Shown here: positions 9,787 to 18,818 of the stretch, piece after piece
Position numbering within the stretch: position 1 is the stretch's first letter
How the letters are laid out: every line of letters begins with the position of its first letter
Source of the DNA: Variovorax paradoxus
GTDB lineage: Bacteria; Pseudomonadota; Gammaproteobacteria; Burkholderiales; Burkholderiaceae_C
Reading direction: 5' to 3'
Assembly: GCF_022009635.1 (NCBI RefSeq)
Contig: NZ_CP091716.1
Span: 6,938,501-7,002,500 of the forward strand
DNA length: 64,000 bases
Translations under genes and position numbers: made by a program
The notes under the pieces: generated by a model
Told to the model about the DNA's origin: nothing
Seen by the model: the letters and a program-made list of their open reading frames with translations, nothing else
Database searches by the model: none

Positions 9787-11096
9787 GGCCGTGTCCGTCG
9801 ATCGTCTACTACGGCGACGATTTCACCGGCGCGACCGATACGCTCGGCACCGCGGCCCGCGCGGGGCTGCGCGCGCTGCTGTTCCTGAAAGTGCCCGACG
9901 CGGCGCGCCTCGACCGCACCGGGCCGCTCGACGTGCTGGGCATCGCGGGCGCGTCGCGCGCCATGACGCCCGAGGAAATGCGCACCGAGCTTCGCCCGGT
10001 GGCCGCCCTGTTCCGCTCGCTGGGCGCGCGCGTGCTGCACTACAAGACCTGCTCCACCTTCGACAGCGCGCCGCACATCGGCTCGATCGGCGCGGCCGTG
10101 CGCACATTGCGCGCGGCGGTGCAGCAGCCGTGGACTGCCATCGTCGGCGGGCAGCCGAACCTGGGGCGCTATTGCCTCTTCGGAAACCTGTTCGCGGCCG
10201 CCGGCAGCGGCGCACAGGTGCACCGCGTCGACCGGCACCCGACGATGAGCATCCATCCGGTGACGCCCATGGACGAGGCGGATCTGCGGCTGCACCTGGC
10301 CAAGCAGGGGCTCGCGGATGTGCGTTCCATGCCGTTCACCGCAGCATCGCGCGGCTGCGAAGCTCTGGACACGGCGTTGCGGCAGACGCTGGATCTGCCA
10401 CCGGCGGACGCCGTGCTGTTCGACGTGGCCGATGCGATGCAGCTGCGAGCCATCGGCCAGGTGCTGTGGACCAGGGCGCAAGGCGCCACGCTGCTGGCTG
10501 CGGGGCCGAGCAGCGTGGTGGATGCACTGGCGATGGCTTTGCCGCACCCGGGAGGCGACAGTGCGCCGCCGGCGCGCGCCGGTATGCCACCGGCCAACGG
10601 CCCGGTGCTTGTACTTGCGGGCAGCCTGTCGCCTGTCACCGCGCGGCAGGTGGCGACGGCGAAATCATTCGACATCGTGCGGCTCGACGCACAGAAGCTG
10701 GCGCAACGTGGCGCAGCCGATCAGGCCGAGGCCATCATCCGCCGCCTGGCGCACGGCCACCACGTGCTGGCCTGCACGCGCGCGCCCGGCCCGGTGCCAT
10801 CGGGCATCGGGCTGGACGCCCAGGCGCTGGCCCGCGCGGGTGGCGAGTTGCTGGCGCAAGTGCTGGCAGCCGTGCCGCTGAAGCGCATCGGCGTGGCAGG
10901 CGGCGACACGTCCAGCCACGGCGTGCAGGCGCTTGACGCGTGGGCCCTGTCCTATCTCGCCGACATGGGCGCCGGCACCTCGCTGTGTCGCTTGCACAGC
11001 GACGACGCCTCGCTCGACGGCCTGGAAATCATGCTCAAGGGTGGCCAGATGGGTTCCGACGACGTGTTCGAGCGGCTGGTGCACGGTTTCCCCTAG
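9783..11096 (+). CDS. Four-carbon/sugar-acid kinase family protein (DUF1537)
   Basis: This 437-residue ATP-dependent kinase has the two-domain DUF1537 architecture. An N-terminal substrate-binding domain begins YYGDDFTGATDTLG, and a C-terminal nucleotide-binding domain carries VLVLAGSLSPVTARQ, GVAGGDTSSHGVQAL and LKGGQMGSDDVF. Family members phosphorylate acid sugars such as D-threonate, L-threonate, D-erythronate or 3-oxo-isoapionate. The start is the ATG at 9783 overlapping the stop of the RuBisCO-like gene (ATGA). The kinase would supply the phosphorylated 3-oxo acid for that protein. It ends 13 bases before the convergent GGDEF/EAL gene, with no obvious terminator between them. Confidence 0.9.
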   Translation: MRPCPSIVYYGDDFTGATDTLGTAARAGLRALLFLKVPDAARLDRTGPLDVLGIAGASRAMTPEEMRTELRPVAALFRSLGARVLHYKTCSTFDSAPHIGSIGAAVRTLRAAVQQPWTAIVGGQPNLGRYCLFGNLFAAAGSGAQVHRVDRHPTMSIHPVTPMDEADLRLHLAKQGLADVRSMPFTAASRGCEALDTALRQTLDLPPADAVLFDVADAMQLRAIGQVLWTRAQGATLLAAGPSSVVDALAMALPHPGGDSAPPARAGMPPANGPVLVLAGSLSPVTARQVATAKSFDIVRLDAQKLAQRGAADQAEAIIRRLAHGHHVLACTRAPGPVPSGIGLDAQALARAGGELLAQVLAAVPLKRIGVAGGDTSSHGVQALDAWALSYLADMGAGTSLCRLHSDDASLDGLEIMLKGGQMGSDDVFERLVHGFP

Positions 11097-11108
11097 AACG
11101 GCGCGGAC

Positions 11109-14100
11109 CTATCCTGCGCACCACGCGGGCCGCGAGGCCTGTGCAATCCACCCCGCCAGCTTGCCTGCCGGCATCGGCCGGGAGATGAGATAACCCTGCA
11201 GCTCGTCGCATCGCGCCGCGCGCAGGGTGTCTGCTTCCTCGCGCCGCTCCACGCCTTCGGCCACCACGCGCAGTCCCAGGGTATGACCCAGCCCGATGAT
11301 CGCCCGGGCAATGGCCATGTCGGTCGGGTCGCCGAGCATCTTGTGAATGAACGAGCGATCGATCTTCAGCTTGTCGATGGGAAATCGGTTCAGGTAGTTC
11401 AGGCTTGAATAGCCGGTGCCGAAATCGTCGATCGACAGCATCACGCCGAGCGACTTCAGCGCGTGCAGCTGCACCAGCGACTGCTCAGCCGCGTCCATCA
11501 GCGTCGACTCGGTGAGTTCGATCTCCAGATCGCCGGGTGACACGCCGTACAGCGCAATGGCGCCGCGCAGCACCTCGAGCAGGCCGCCGTCGCGCAGTTG
11601 CAGCGCCGACATGTTGATCGCCACCCGGATCGCCCCCAGCCCGTCGCGGCGCCAGGCGGCGTGCTGCGCGCAGGCCTGCTCGATCACCCATGCGCCGATG
11701 GCCACGATCTGCCCCGACTCTTCGGCGATCGGGATGAACTGTGCGGGCCGCACCTGTCCCAGCTCCGCGCTCTGCCAGCGCAGCAGCGCCTCCACGCAGA
11801 TCAGCTCGCCGCTGTGCGCGTCGATGCGCGGCTGGTAGTGCAGGCTCAGCTCGTCGCGCTCGATCGCGTGGCGCAGGCTGGACTCCAGCTGCAGCCGCTG
11901 CTGGGCGCGCTCGTTCATCTCGGGCGTGAAGAAGCGCGCGGTGTCGCGCCCGCTCGCCTTGCTCTGGTACATGGCCACGTCGGCATGGCGCATGAGCGCA
12001 TCGATGTCCTGCGCGTCGTCGGGGTACACCGCGATGCCCACGCTGCACGACACATGGATCTCGGCGCCGTCGATGTCGTGCGGCTGGCGGATCAGCGAGA
12101 TGAGCCGGCGCTCGACCAGCGAAAGGATCTCCTGCCCGTCGGCCACGTTGTTGAGCACCACGACGAACTCGTCGCCGCCCAGGCGGCTCACCGTGTCGCC
12201 CGGCCGCACGGCCTGGCTCATGCGCGCGGCCACCGAGCGCAGCAGCGCGTCGCCCACGTGGTGACCCAGCGAGTCGTTGATGTTCTTGAAGCGGTCCAGG
12301 TCGATGAACAGCACGCCCACGCGCTGCCCCTTGCGTTGCGCCTGCTGCAGCGCCAGTCCCAGCCGCTCGATGCACAGCGACCGGTTGGGCAGCTCGGTCA
12401 GCACGTCGTGATGGGCCAGGAAGCGGATGCGCGCCTCGCTGCGCTTGCGGTCGCTCACGTCGATGGACGTGAAGATGTAGTGCGAGATGCGCTCCGGCCC
12501 GTCGCGCACCACGCTGGCGACCAGCCACGCGGGGTAGCTGTCGCCGTTGCGCCGGCGCACGGTGACCTCGCCCTGCCAGGTGCCGCGCTGGTCGAGCACC
12601 GGCCACAGGTCCGCGAAATGCAGGGAGCCGTCGCTCATGAGCTGCTCGGGTGGCTCGCCCACGAGATCGCCCAGGTCGTGGCCCGTGAGGCGGCACAGCG
12701 CGCGGTTCGCCGTGAGGATGCGGTGCTCCCCGTTGATGATCAGGATGCCTTCGGACGAGGCCTCGAACACCTTGGCCCAGAGCATCAGCCGCTGCTCCAT
12801 CAGCTTGAGGTGGTTGATGGGCGTGAAGGCGGTGAGCAGCGCGTCCTGCCCCTGGTAGACCAGCCGCCGCGCCGACAGCACCGCCCACGACGGCTCGGCG
12901 CCTCCGAGCCAGCGCACCTCGAACTCGTCGACGGCGCCGCGATCGGCCAGCTGCTGGAAGAAGCGCGAGCGCACGCCGGGCGCCACGCCCAGCGCCCAGG
13001 GGTCGCGCGTGCCGCCGCCAAGCCAGGCCTGCGCACTGGGGTTGGCGTTGAGCACCTCGTGGGTCGGGATGGCCGTGACCATCAGCGGAATCGGAATGGC
13101 CGCGACCAGATCTCGTTGCGCCTCGGCTGCGCGGGCGCTGGCCGCGAGCTCCTGCTGCGCCTGCCGCTGGCGGTCGAGCTGCGCGAGCATGTCGTTGAAG
13201 CCCAGCACCAGCAGGCCGATCTCGTCGCCGCTGTCCCAATGCGCGCGCAGGCTGTGGTCGCCGGTGCGGCGCACGGTGTCGACCACGCCGGACAGCCGGC
13301 GCAGGGGCAGCGAGATCTGGCGCGCCACGTAGAAGACCGCCGTGAGGATCATCAGCAGCAGGAACAGCGCCGTGCCCAGGTGCATCCACATGCGCGCGAA
13401 GAAACCGTGCTCTCGCGAGGTGAGCATGGCGTCGAGCTCGCCGATGGCGCCGGACCATGCGCCGTCGAGTTCGGCGAACAACGTCTGTTGGGCCGCATCG
13501 AACGCCACGAGACCGCGGCTGCTTCCGCTGTTGTCGCTGCTGTCGCTCGACTCCAGCACGCTGCGCGATGCCCGCCTGAAGGCGTCGATGCTGGCCAGCA
13601 GGCGCGCACGCGAGGGCTCGAGCCGCGCCTGCAAGGGCCCCTTGGCGGCGGCGAAGGCCTCCGCATAGTCGCTCTTGATGCTGGCCGCGATCGCGTCGAT
13701 GCGCCCCTCGAGAATGAAGTACTGCGTGCGCGCCTCGGTCGCGGCAAGCCCGCTGGCACCGGGCGCGTGCAGGCGCGCGGCCATGTCTGAGCCGAGTTCG
13801 AGCAACTCCGGAAAGCGCAGCAAGACCAGGGACATCGTGTAGTAGCTGTCGAGGTCGGGGTCGAGGATCAGGTTCGACTGGTTGCCGATGCGCGTGACCA
13901 GTGCGCGTCCCTGCTCGAGCGCCGCGCGCTTGGCCGCCTCGAGCCCGGCGGGCCCGGTCTGGGCGGCCGACGCCAGCGCCGCACGGAACCGCTGGCTGAT
14001 CTCGGCGCTCTGCAGGCCCTCGCCGTACTGCTGTTCGAGCTGCTCGAGCGCCTGCGGCGGCGCGGGATCGGCGCCGTGCCAGCCGGCGGTGGCCAGCAGC

Positions 14101-14288
14101 GCCGTGCGCATGCGGTCGATGTAGGCCGCGCCCGCCATCTCCTTGCGGCCGAAATCGATCGCGATGAACTTCTCGTTGATGAGGATGCCGCTGATGAAGA
14201 TGACCGCGCTCAGGTCGAGCAGGTAGATGACCAGCAGCTTGCGGCCAACGCTGAGCCGACTGAGGCGACGCGTAATGAAATGCACCAT
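11109..14288 (-). CDS. Membrane-bound HAMP-PAS-GGDEF-EAL cyclic-di-GMP enzyme
   Basis: This protein is about 1059 residues. It has an N-terminal membrane helix (LLVIYLLDLSAVIFISGILI), a roughly 280-residue periplasmic sensor, and a second helix (TALFLLLMILTAVFYVA) leading into HAMP. PAS-like regions follow, including ILIINGEHRILTANRALCRLTG, then GGDEF and EAL domains. The cyclase site (RLGGDEFVV) and the phosphodiesterase signature (CVEALLRW) both look intact, so either or both activities are possible. The start at 14288 (MVHFITRR) is chosen because GGAGG lies 5-9 bases upstream; an in-frame ATG further upstream lacks this. It is a stand-alone gene, and the sensed signal is unknown. Confidence 0.92.
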   Translation of the reverse strand: MVHFITRRLSRLSVGRKLLVIYLLDLSAVIFISGILINEKFIAIDFGRKEMAGAAYIDRMRTALLATAGWHGADPAPPQALEQLEQQYGEGLQSAEISQRFRAALASAAQTGPAGLEAAKRAALEQGRALVTRIGNQSNLILDPDLDSYYTMSLVLLRFPELLELGSDMAARLHAPGASGLAATEARTQYFILEGRIDAIAASIKSDYAEAFAAAKGPLQARLEPSRARLLASIDAFRRASRSVLESSDSSDNSGSSRGLVAFDAAQQTLFAELDGAWSGAIGELDAMLTSREHGFFARMWMHLGTALFLLLMILTAVFYVARQISLPLRRLSGVVDTVRRTGDHSLRAHWDSGDEIGLLVLGFNDMLAQLDRQRQAQQELAASARAAEAQRDLVAAIPIPLMVTAIPTHEVLNANPSAQAWLGGGTRDPWALGVAPGVRSRFFQQLADRGAVDEFEVRWLGGAEPSWAVLSARRLVYQGQDALLTAFTPINHLKLMEQRLMLWAKVFEASSEGILIINGEHRILTANRALCRLTGHDLGDLVGEPPEQLMSDGSLHFADLWPVLDQRGTWQGEVTVRRRNGDSYPAWLVASVVRDGPERISHYIFTSIDVSDRKRSEARIRFLAHHDVLTELPNRSLCIERLGLALQQAQRKGQRVGVLFIDLDRFKNINDSLGHHVGDALLRSVAARMSQAVRPGDTVSRLGGDEFVVVLNNVADGQEILSLVERRLISLIRQPHDIDGAEIHVSCSVGIAVYPDDAQDIDALMRHADVAMYQSKASGRDTARFFTPEMNERAQQRLQLESSLRHAIERDELSLHYQPRIDAHSGELICVEALLRWQSAELGQVRPAQFIPIAEESGQIVAIGAWVIEQACAQHAAWRRDGLGAIRVAINMSALQLRDGGLLEVLRGAIALYGVSPGDLEIELTESTLMDAAEQSLVQLHALKSLGVMLSIDDFGTGYSSLNYLNRFPIDKLKIDRSFIHKMLGDPTDMAIARAIIGLGHTLGLRVVAEGVERREEADTLRAARCDELQGYLISRPMPAGKLAGWIAQASRPAWCAG

Positions 14289-14536
14289 ATCCCTCCAGGA
14301 TCTGGTCCATGTATGCAATCTTCAGGCCTCGTTGGGTCGAACCGCAAAAGATTGTCCGGGGCCAGCGCCGCGATTCCATGGATTCGGCGCGCGGAAATGC
14401 CCGCGCAGTGCCCTTGGACTGCGTTCAAGAGACGATGTGCTCCTACACGCGCCTTCCGTTCAAGCGAACAACGTCGCTTCGAGCGACACGCACCGCACCC
14501 GCTGGTCAACCACCCGACATGTGCCGAGGAGTTCCG

Positions 14537-14689
14537 ATGATCCGAAAACTTGCTTCCGGGGAATACCGCCTCTACTCGCGCAAGACCGACCCCAAGACCG
14601 GCAAGCGCCGCAACCTGGGCACCTTCAGTTCGCGCGAACAGGCGCAGCAGCACGAACGCGAGGTCCAGTACTTCAAGCGCCAGGGCTGA
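14537..14689 (+). CDS. Small basic conserved protein (50 residues)
   Basis: This frame starts MIRKLASGEYRLYSRK, continues TGKRRNLGTFSSREQAQQ and ends FKRQG. The ATG at 14537 has a GAGGA ribosome-binding site about 7 bases upstream. It is very basic and polar, with no signal or membrane segment. I recall short proteins with a near-identical 'SGEYRLYSRK..TGKRRNLGTF' pattern in Burkholderiales, with no known function. The motif hints at an Arm-like (integrase N-terminal) fold, but it is far too short to be an integrase. It precedes the secreted proline-rich gene by 55 bases and may share its transcript. Confidence 0.7.
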   Translation: MIRKLASGEYRLYSRKTDPKTGKRRNLGTFSSREQAQQHEREVQYFKRQG

Positions 14690-14744
14690 GAGTTCTGCCC
14701 TGCGGAAACTCAGGACCGCGCCACATCCCGAAAGGACCGATGCG

Positions 14745-15131
14745 ATGCGAAAGAACCATGCATTACCGCCCATGAATCCTTCGATGTTCCCGCGGGCGAC
14801 AAGCACCCTCCTGCTGGGCGCGATCATCGCGCTTTCGCCCGGATTGCTCGCGGCTCAGCCCAGCCCTGAAAACTCGCGCCCGCCCCCCGACGCGGAAATC
14901 ATCGCAAGGCCGCCGGCTTCGGTGGACTCGAAGCTGGCGAAGCCCGTTCCGCCCGGCAGGGATCCCGGCCTGGTCGAAAGGCCCCCGGCCAATGACCTGC
15001 CCGGCGAACGCAACCAGCCGATCGGCGCGCCCTCTTCTCCGCTCTCTTCGCCGCTCTCTCCGCCCCCGCCGCGCAAGGACTGCAAGGGGGCTGCATCCGC
15101 CGAGGCCTGCGGGCAGAATCCCGCGCGTTGA
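14745..15131 (+). CDS. Secreted or periplasmic proline-rich protein of unknown function
   Basis: This 128-residue protein starts at the ATG at 14745, with AAAGGA 8-9 bases upstream. It has an N-terminal signal peptide with a hydrophobic core (TLLLGAIIALSPGLLA) and a cleavage region near LLAAQP. The rest is low-complexity, rich in proline, serine and alanine, including a run of serine-proline repeats (about residues 95-115) and two cysteines near the C terminus (DCKGAASAEACG) that could form a disulfide. No domain is recognised. It lies in a plus-strand group of small genes (14537-15624) that may be stress or envelope related. It is a hypothetical protein. Confidence 0.65.
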   Translation: MRKNHALPPMNPSMFPRATSTLLLGAIIALSPGLLAAQPSPENSRPPPDAEIIARPPASVDSKLAKPVPPGRDPGLVERPPANDLPGERNQPIGAPSSPLSSPLSPPPPRKDCKGAASAEACGQNPAR

Positions 15132-15285
15132 AGGCGAACGCCGCAGGATTGGTCCGGGCTCCTACCGTCCTACAGCGCAATGAAAGCCTCGCCGATGAGG
15201 CGCGGTGAAGAGACGGCGCAAACCGTCGGTCTGGGCTTTGAAGCATTCGTCGACGCCTCCCAGATACGTCGACATGGAGCAAGCC

Positions 15286-15624
15286 ATGACCATCTCGGCA
15301 AACGTCATTTCCTCGGAGCGGGTCGAAGGAACCGCCGTCTACAACACGGCCGGCGACAAGCTCGGCACCATCGATGACCTCATGATCGACAAACTGTCCG
15401 GCCAGGTGCGCTACGCCGTCTTGGAATTCGGCGGCTTCCTGGGCATCGGCAAAGACCGTTATCCCATTCCATGGAGCATGTTGAAGTACGACACGGCCCA
15501 GGACGGCTATGTGGTTCCCCTGCAGAAGGAAACGCTCGACGGCGCACCGAAGTACGCCGAAGCCAGCGTGCCCGACTACGACGACCGCTACACCGCCAGC
15601 ATCAACAACTACTACGGTCTTTGA
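15286..15624 (+). CDS. PRC-barrel domain protein
   Basis: This is a 112-residue protein with one PRC-barrel domain: residues 8-80 include GTAVYNTAGDKLGTIDDLMIDK and GQVRYAVLEFGGFLGIGKD. PRC barrels mediate protein or RNA interaction (photosynthetic reaction centre H subunit, RimM). Stand-alone versions in proteobacteria are common and often stress-associated. The ATG at 15286 is preferred over the upstream one at 15274 because GGAG lies 6-9 bases before it. The 3' end overlaps the convergent uvrA-like gene by 13 bases. The exact role is unknown. Confidence 0.85.
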   Translation: MTISANVISSERVEGTAVYNTAGDKLGTIDDLMIDKLSGQVRYAVLEFGGFLGIGKDRYPIPWSMLKYDTAQDGYVVPLQKETLDGAPKYAEASVPDYDDRYTASINNYYGL

Positions 15625-18245
15625 GTTTCGCGGTGCGCGGGCGAGGTCCAGCGCGCCAGATAGGGCGCGGTGCGGCTCTTCTTGCTCCTGGCAACGTCGC
15701 TCGGCGCCCCGCTGGCCACGATGCGCCCGCCTTCCCCGCCTGCCCCCGGCCCCATGTCGATCACCCAGTCGCAGCCAGCGACCAGGCGCATCTCGTGCTC
15801 GATCACGATCACGGTGTTGCCCGCGTCCACGAGGTTGTCGAGCTGGGCCGTCAGCTTGTCGACGTCCGCGGGATGCAGTCCCGTGGTCGGCTCGTCCAGC
15901 ACATAGAGCGTATCGCCGCGCTGGGCCCGCTGCAGCTCGGTCGCCAGCTTGATGCGCTGCGCCTCGCCGCCCGAAAGTTCCGTCGCCGGCTGCCCCAGCC
16001 GCAGGTAGCCCAGGCCGATGGCCTTGAGCAGTTGCAGCGGGCGCTCGATGGCCACGTCGGCCTCGAAGAACGTGTGCGCCTCATCCACGGTCATGGCCAG
16101 CACGTCGGCAATGGTGCGATCGCGCAAGCGCACGCTCAAGGTCTGTGCATTGAAGCGCGACCCGTGGCAAGCCGGGCAAGGCGCATACACACTGGGCATG
16201 AACAGAAGCTCTACGCTGACAAAGCCTTCGCCTTCGCAGGTGGGGCAGCGGCCCTTGGCGACGTTGAATGAAAACCGCCCGGGGTCGAAGCGGCGGGCCT
16301 TCGCGGCCCGGGTGCCGGCGAAGAGCTTGCGCACATGGTCGAAAAGGCCCGTGTAGGTGGCGAGGTTGGAACGCGGCGTACGGCCGATCGGCTTCTGGTC
16401 GACACGCACCAGCCTGCGAATGCCCTCCATGCCCTGCACGATGTGGCCGGAGGTTCGACTCGCCAGCGCCGCCGGCTCTTCCCCCTCTTCTTCTTCGGCC
16501 GGCGGTGGCTCGTGGCCCAGATGCGCGGCCACCAGCTCGACCAGCGCCTGGCTGACCAGGCTGGATTTTCCGGACCCCGACACGCCGGTCACGGCGCTCA
16601 GAACCCCGAGCGGAAACGCCGCCGCAAGGTTCGACAGGTTGTTGCGCGTGAGGCCCTCCAGCTTCAGCCATCCCCTTGGCGTTCGCGGCGGCCGGACGGG
16701 CCCCGCATGCGCCGAGAACAGGTATCGGGCCGTGTGCGATTGCGCCACATGGCGCAGGCCCTCCGGGGGGCCGCTGTAGAGCACGAGGCCGCCCTTTTCT
16801 CCCGCATCCGGTCCGACGTCCACCAGCCAGTCGGCGCGCCGCATCAGGTCCAGGTCGTGTTCGACCACGAACAGCGAATTGCCCGAGCGCTTGAGCGTGT
16901 CCAGCGCCAGGACCAGCGCCTCTCCGTCCGCGGGATGCAGCCCGGCCGAGGGCTCGTCGAGCACGTACACCACCCCGAAAAGGTTCGAACGGATTTGCGT
17001 GGCCAGCCGCAGCCGCTGCAATTCACCGGGTGAGAGCGTGGGCGTGCTGCGGTCCAGCGACAGATAGCCCAGCCCCAGCTCGAGCAGCGTGGTCACGCGC
17101 TCGAGCATCTCGTGCGCGATGCGTTGCGCGGCGATGCGTTTTTCCGCCGATTGGTTGGGTGTTCGGCGCACGTCGGGGGCACTCGCATGGCTCGCGCCCT
17201 TGCCCGGTGCCGCCTGGCGAAGCGAGGCGCGCCGGGTGGCAACCGGGGCAGCGGCGCCCGGCGACTCGCCCCGTGCCACGGGGCGCAGCACATCCGCGAG
17301 ACGGGCCAGCGACATGCGTGCGATCTCCCCGATGTCATGACCCGCGAAGCGCACCGACAAGGCCTCCCGCTTGAGCCGCTTGCCGTGACATTGCGGGCAG
17401 TCGCCCCCCACCATGAAGCGCGCGGCGCGGTTCTTCATCAATGCGCTGTGAGTGGTCGCGAAGGTGTGCAGCACATATTTGCGTGCGCCCATGAACGTAC
17501 CCTGGTAGCTCGGCTCCATCTTGCTGCGCACCGCGGCGCGCGTCTCGGCCGGCGTGAAACCCGCGTACACCGGCACGGTGGGCTGCTCTTCGGTAAAGAG
17601 GATCCAGTTGCGCGTCTTCTTCGGCAGATTGCGCCAGGGCTTGTCGACGTCGATGCCCATGGTCACGAGAATGTCGCGCAGGTTCTGCCCGTGCCAGGCC
17701 GGAGGCCAGGCGGCAATCGCGCGTTCGCGGATGCTGAGGGAGTCGTCGGGCACCATCGACTGCTCGGTGACTTCGAAGACCCGGCCCAGTCCGTGGCAGG
17801 TCGGGCATGCGCCTTGCGGCGTGTTGGGCGAAAAATCCTCCGCGTACAGCATCGGCTGCCGCGCGGGATAGTCTCCTGCCCTCGAATAGAGCATGCGCAG
17901 CAGGCTCGACAACGTCGTGACGCTGCCCACCGACGAGCGCGCGCCCGGCGTGCCGCGCTGCTGCTGCAAGGCCACCGCCGGCGGCAGGCCGTCGATGGCG
18001 TCGACCGCCGGCACGCCGACCTGATCGATCAGCCGGCGCGCATACGGCGCGACCGATTCGAAGTAGCGCCGCTGCGCTTCGGCATACAGGGTGCCGAAGG
18101 CGAGCGAGGACTTGCCCGAGCCCGAGATGCCGCTGAAAACAACCAGTGCGTCACGGGGAATGTCGACATCGACGTTGCGCAGATTGTGTTCACGCGCACC
18201 ACGTACGCGCACGAAACGATCGCTGCGATCGTTGGAATCTTGCAT
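15612..18245 (-). CDS. Class II UvrA-like excinuclease ABC ATPase
   Basis: This 877-residue protein has the tandem ABC ATPase layout of UvrA. The first Walker A is GISGSGKSS near residue 40. Zinc-module cysteines are at CPTCHGLGRV and CPQCHGK. The second Walker A is GVSGSGKSSL, followed by a CPTCEGEGF...CPACHG zinc finger and the ABC signature ELSGGEAQR. The first-domain signature is LSPGELQRL instead of the canonical SGGE. It is shorter than housekeeping UvrA (about 940), consistent with class II UvrA proteins, which usually lack the UvrB-binding insert and are linked to DNA-damage or drug tolerance. No uvrB or uvrC is nearby. The last 13 bases overlap the convergent PRC-barrel gene. Confidence 0.92.
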   Translation of the reverse strand: MQDSNDRSDRFVRVRGAREHNLRNVDVDIPRDALVVFSGISGSGKSSLAFGTLYAEAQRRYFESVAPYARRLIDQVGVPAVDAIDGLPPAVALQQQRGTPGARSSVGSVTTLSSLLRMLYSRAGDYPARQPMLYAEDFSPNTPQGACPTCHGLGRVFEVTEQSMVPDDSLSIRERAIAAWPPAWHGQNLRDILVTMGIDVDKPWRNLPKKTRNWILFTEEQPTVPVYAGFTPAETRAAVRSKMEPSYQGTFMGARKYVLHTFATTHSALMKNRAARFMVGGDCPQCHGKRLKREALSVRFAGHDIGEIARMSLARLADVLRPVARGESPGAAAPVATRRASLRQAAPGKGASHASAPDVRRTPNQSAEKRIAAQRIAHEMLERVTTLLELGLGYLSLDRSTPTLSPGELQRLRLATQIRSNLFGVVYVLDEPSAGLHPADGEALVLALDTLKRSGNSLFVVEHDLDLMRRADWLVDVGPDAGEKGGLVLYSGPPEGLRHVAQSHTARYLFSAHAGPVRPPRTPRGWLKLEGLTRNNLSNLAAAFPLGVLSAVTGVSGSGKSSLVSQALVELVAAHLGHEPPPAEEEEGEEPAALASRTSGHIVQGMEGIRRLVRVDQKPIGRTPRSNLATYTGLFDHVRKLFAGTRAAKARRFDPGRFSFNVAKGRCPTCEGEGFVSVELLFMPSVYAPCPACHGSRFNAQTLSVRLRDRTIADVLAMTVDEAHTFFEADVAIERPLQLLKAIGLGYLRLGQPATELSGGEAQRIKLATELQRAQRGDTLYVLDEPTTGLHPADVDKLTAQLDNLVDAGNTVIVIEHEMRLVAGCDWVIDMGPGAGGEGGRIVASGAPSDVARSKKSRTAPYLARWTSPAHRETQRP

Positions 18246-18273
18246 GAGGCACCCTCCTGGATCGTCCGCGCCG

Positions 18274-18657
18274 CTAGCCGGAATGTTTCTTCGCTGCGGC
18301 CTCGCAGTAGCTCAGGAACTCGTTGACTTCGATGGTCTTGTCGAAGACCGCATCCGCGCCGAGCCGGATGCAGGCTGTCCGATTGTCGGGCGACGCCGCG
18401 TTGGTCAGCGCCACCACCGCGCCTTTTTGCAGGCATTGCGCAAGCGAGGCGAGCACGCCGAGTCCCGAGCCCTGCGTGAGGAACAGGTCCACCACCAGCA
18501 GATGCCAGCCGCCTTCGTGCGTCTGCAGCCACGCGACCGCCTCGGCTTCGGAGCGCGCTGCGCCGATAACCTGGGCACGAAGAAAGCCCTCGATGACCAC
18601 CTTCAGGCTGTCCTGGATCAGGGGCTCGTCCTCCACCAGGAAAACGGCGAATGTCAT
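18274..18657 (-). CDS. Single-domain response regulator (CheY-like)
   Basis: This 127-residue receiver domain has no output domain. Acidic residues are in LVEDEPL, the phospho-acceptor is Asp57 (LLVVDLFL), the switch residue is Thr85 (ALTNAAS) and the conserved lysine is Lys107 (FDKT). The start at 18657 overlaps by ATGA the end of a short upstream frame (18654-18809), suggesting translational coupling. The membrane protein at 18819-19319 lies just upstream on the same strand, and a PAS-PAS hybrid histidine kinase follows at 19424, so a phosphorelay partnership is plausible but inferred. Confidence 0.9.
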   Translation of the reverse strand: MTFAVFLVEDEPLIQDSLKVVIEGFLRAQVIGAARSEAEAVAWLQTHEGGWHLLVVDLFLTQGSGLGVLASLAQCLQKGAVVALTNAASPDNRTACIRLGADAVFDKTIEVNEFLSYCEAAAKKHSG

Positions 18658-18809
18658 GGCGTTGGCCTCGCAAACATTGGAACGCCATACCGTCGCGCCA
18701 GGACACGAGCCCCGGTGTAGGCCTTCGCCGCGTCGAGCTGTTCGAGAAAGCGAGGCGATTTTCTTGCTTCCTCGGCGTTCCCACACCCTGCCGCGGGGCG
18801 TCGGGGCAC
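18654..18809 (-). CDS. Candidate 51-residue protein coupled to the response regulator
   Basis: This short frame fills the gap between the permease-like gene and the response regulator. It starts at a GTG (18809), ten bases after the permease stop, and ends with a TGA overlapping the regulator's ATG. The C-terminal half (SPRFLEQLDAAKAYTGARV, then ARRYGVPMFARPTP) has third-position GC bias and helix-like character. The start has only a weak AGCAGG ribosome-binding site, so the call is tentative. No family is recognised. Confidence 0.4.
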   Translation of the reverse strand: MPRRPAAGCGNAEEARKSPRFLEQLDAAKAYTGARVLARRYGVPMFARPTP

Positions 18810-18818
18810 CGGACCTGC

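Noticed and set aside
11598..13790. A 730-codon open frame on the plus strand opposite the GGDEF/EAL gene
   Set aside because: Composition is typical of an antisense shadow and the opposite strand encodes clear HAMP, PAS, GGDEF and EAL motifs.
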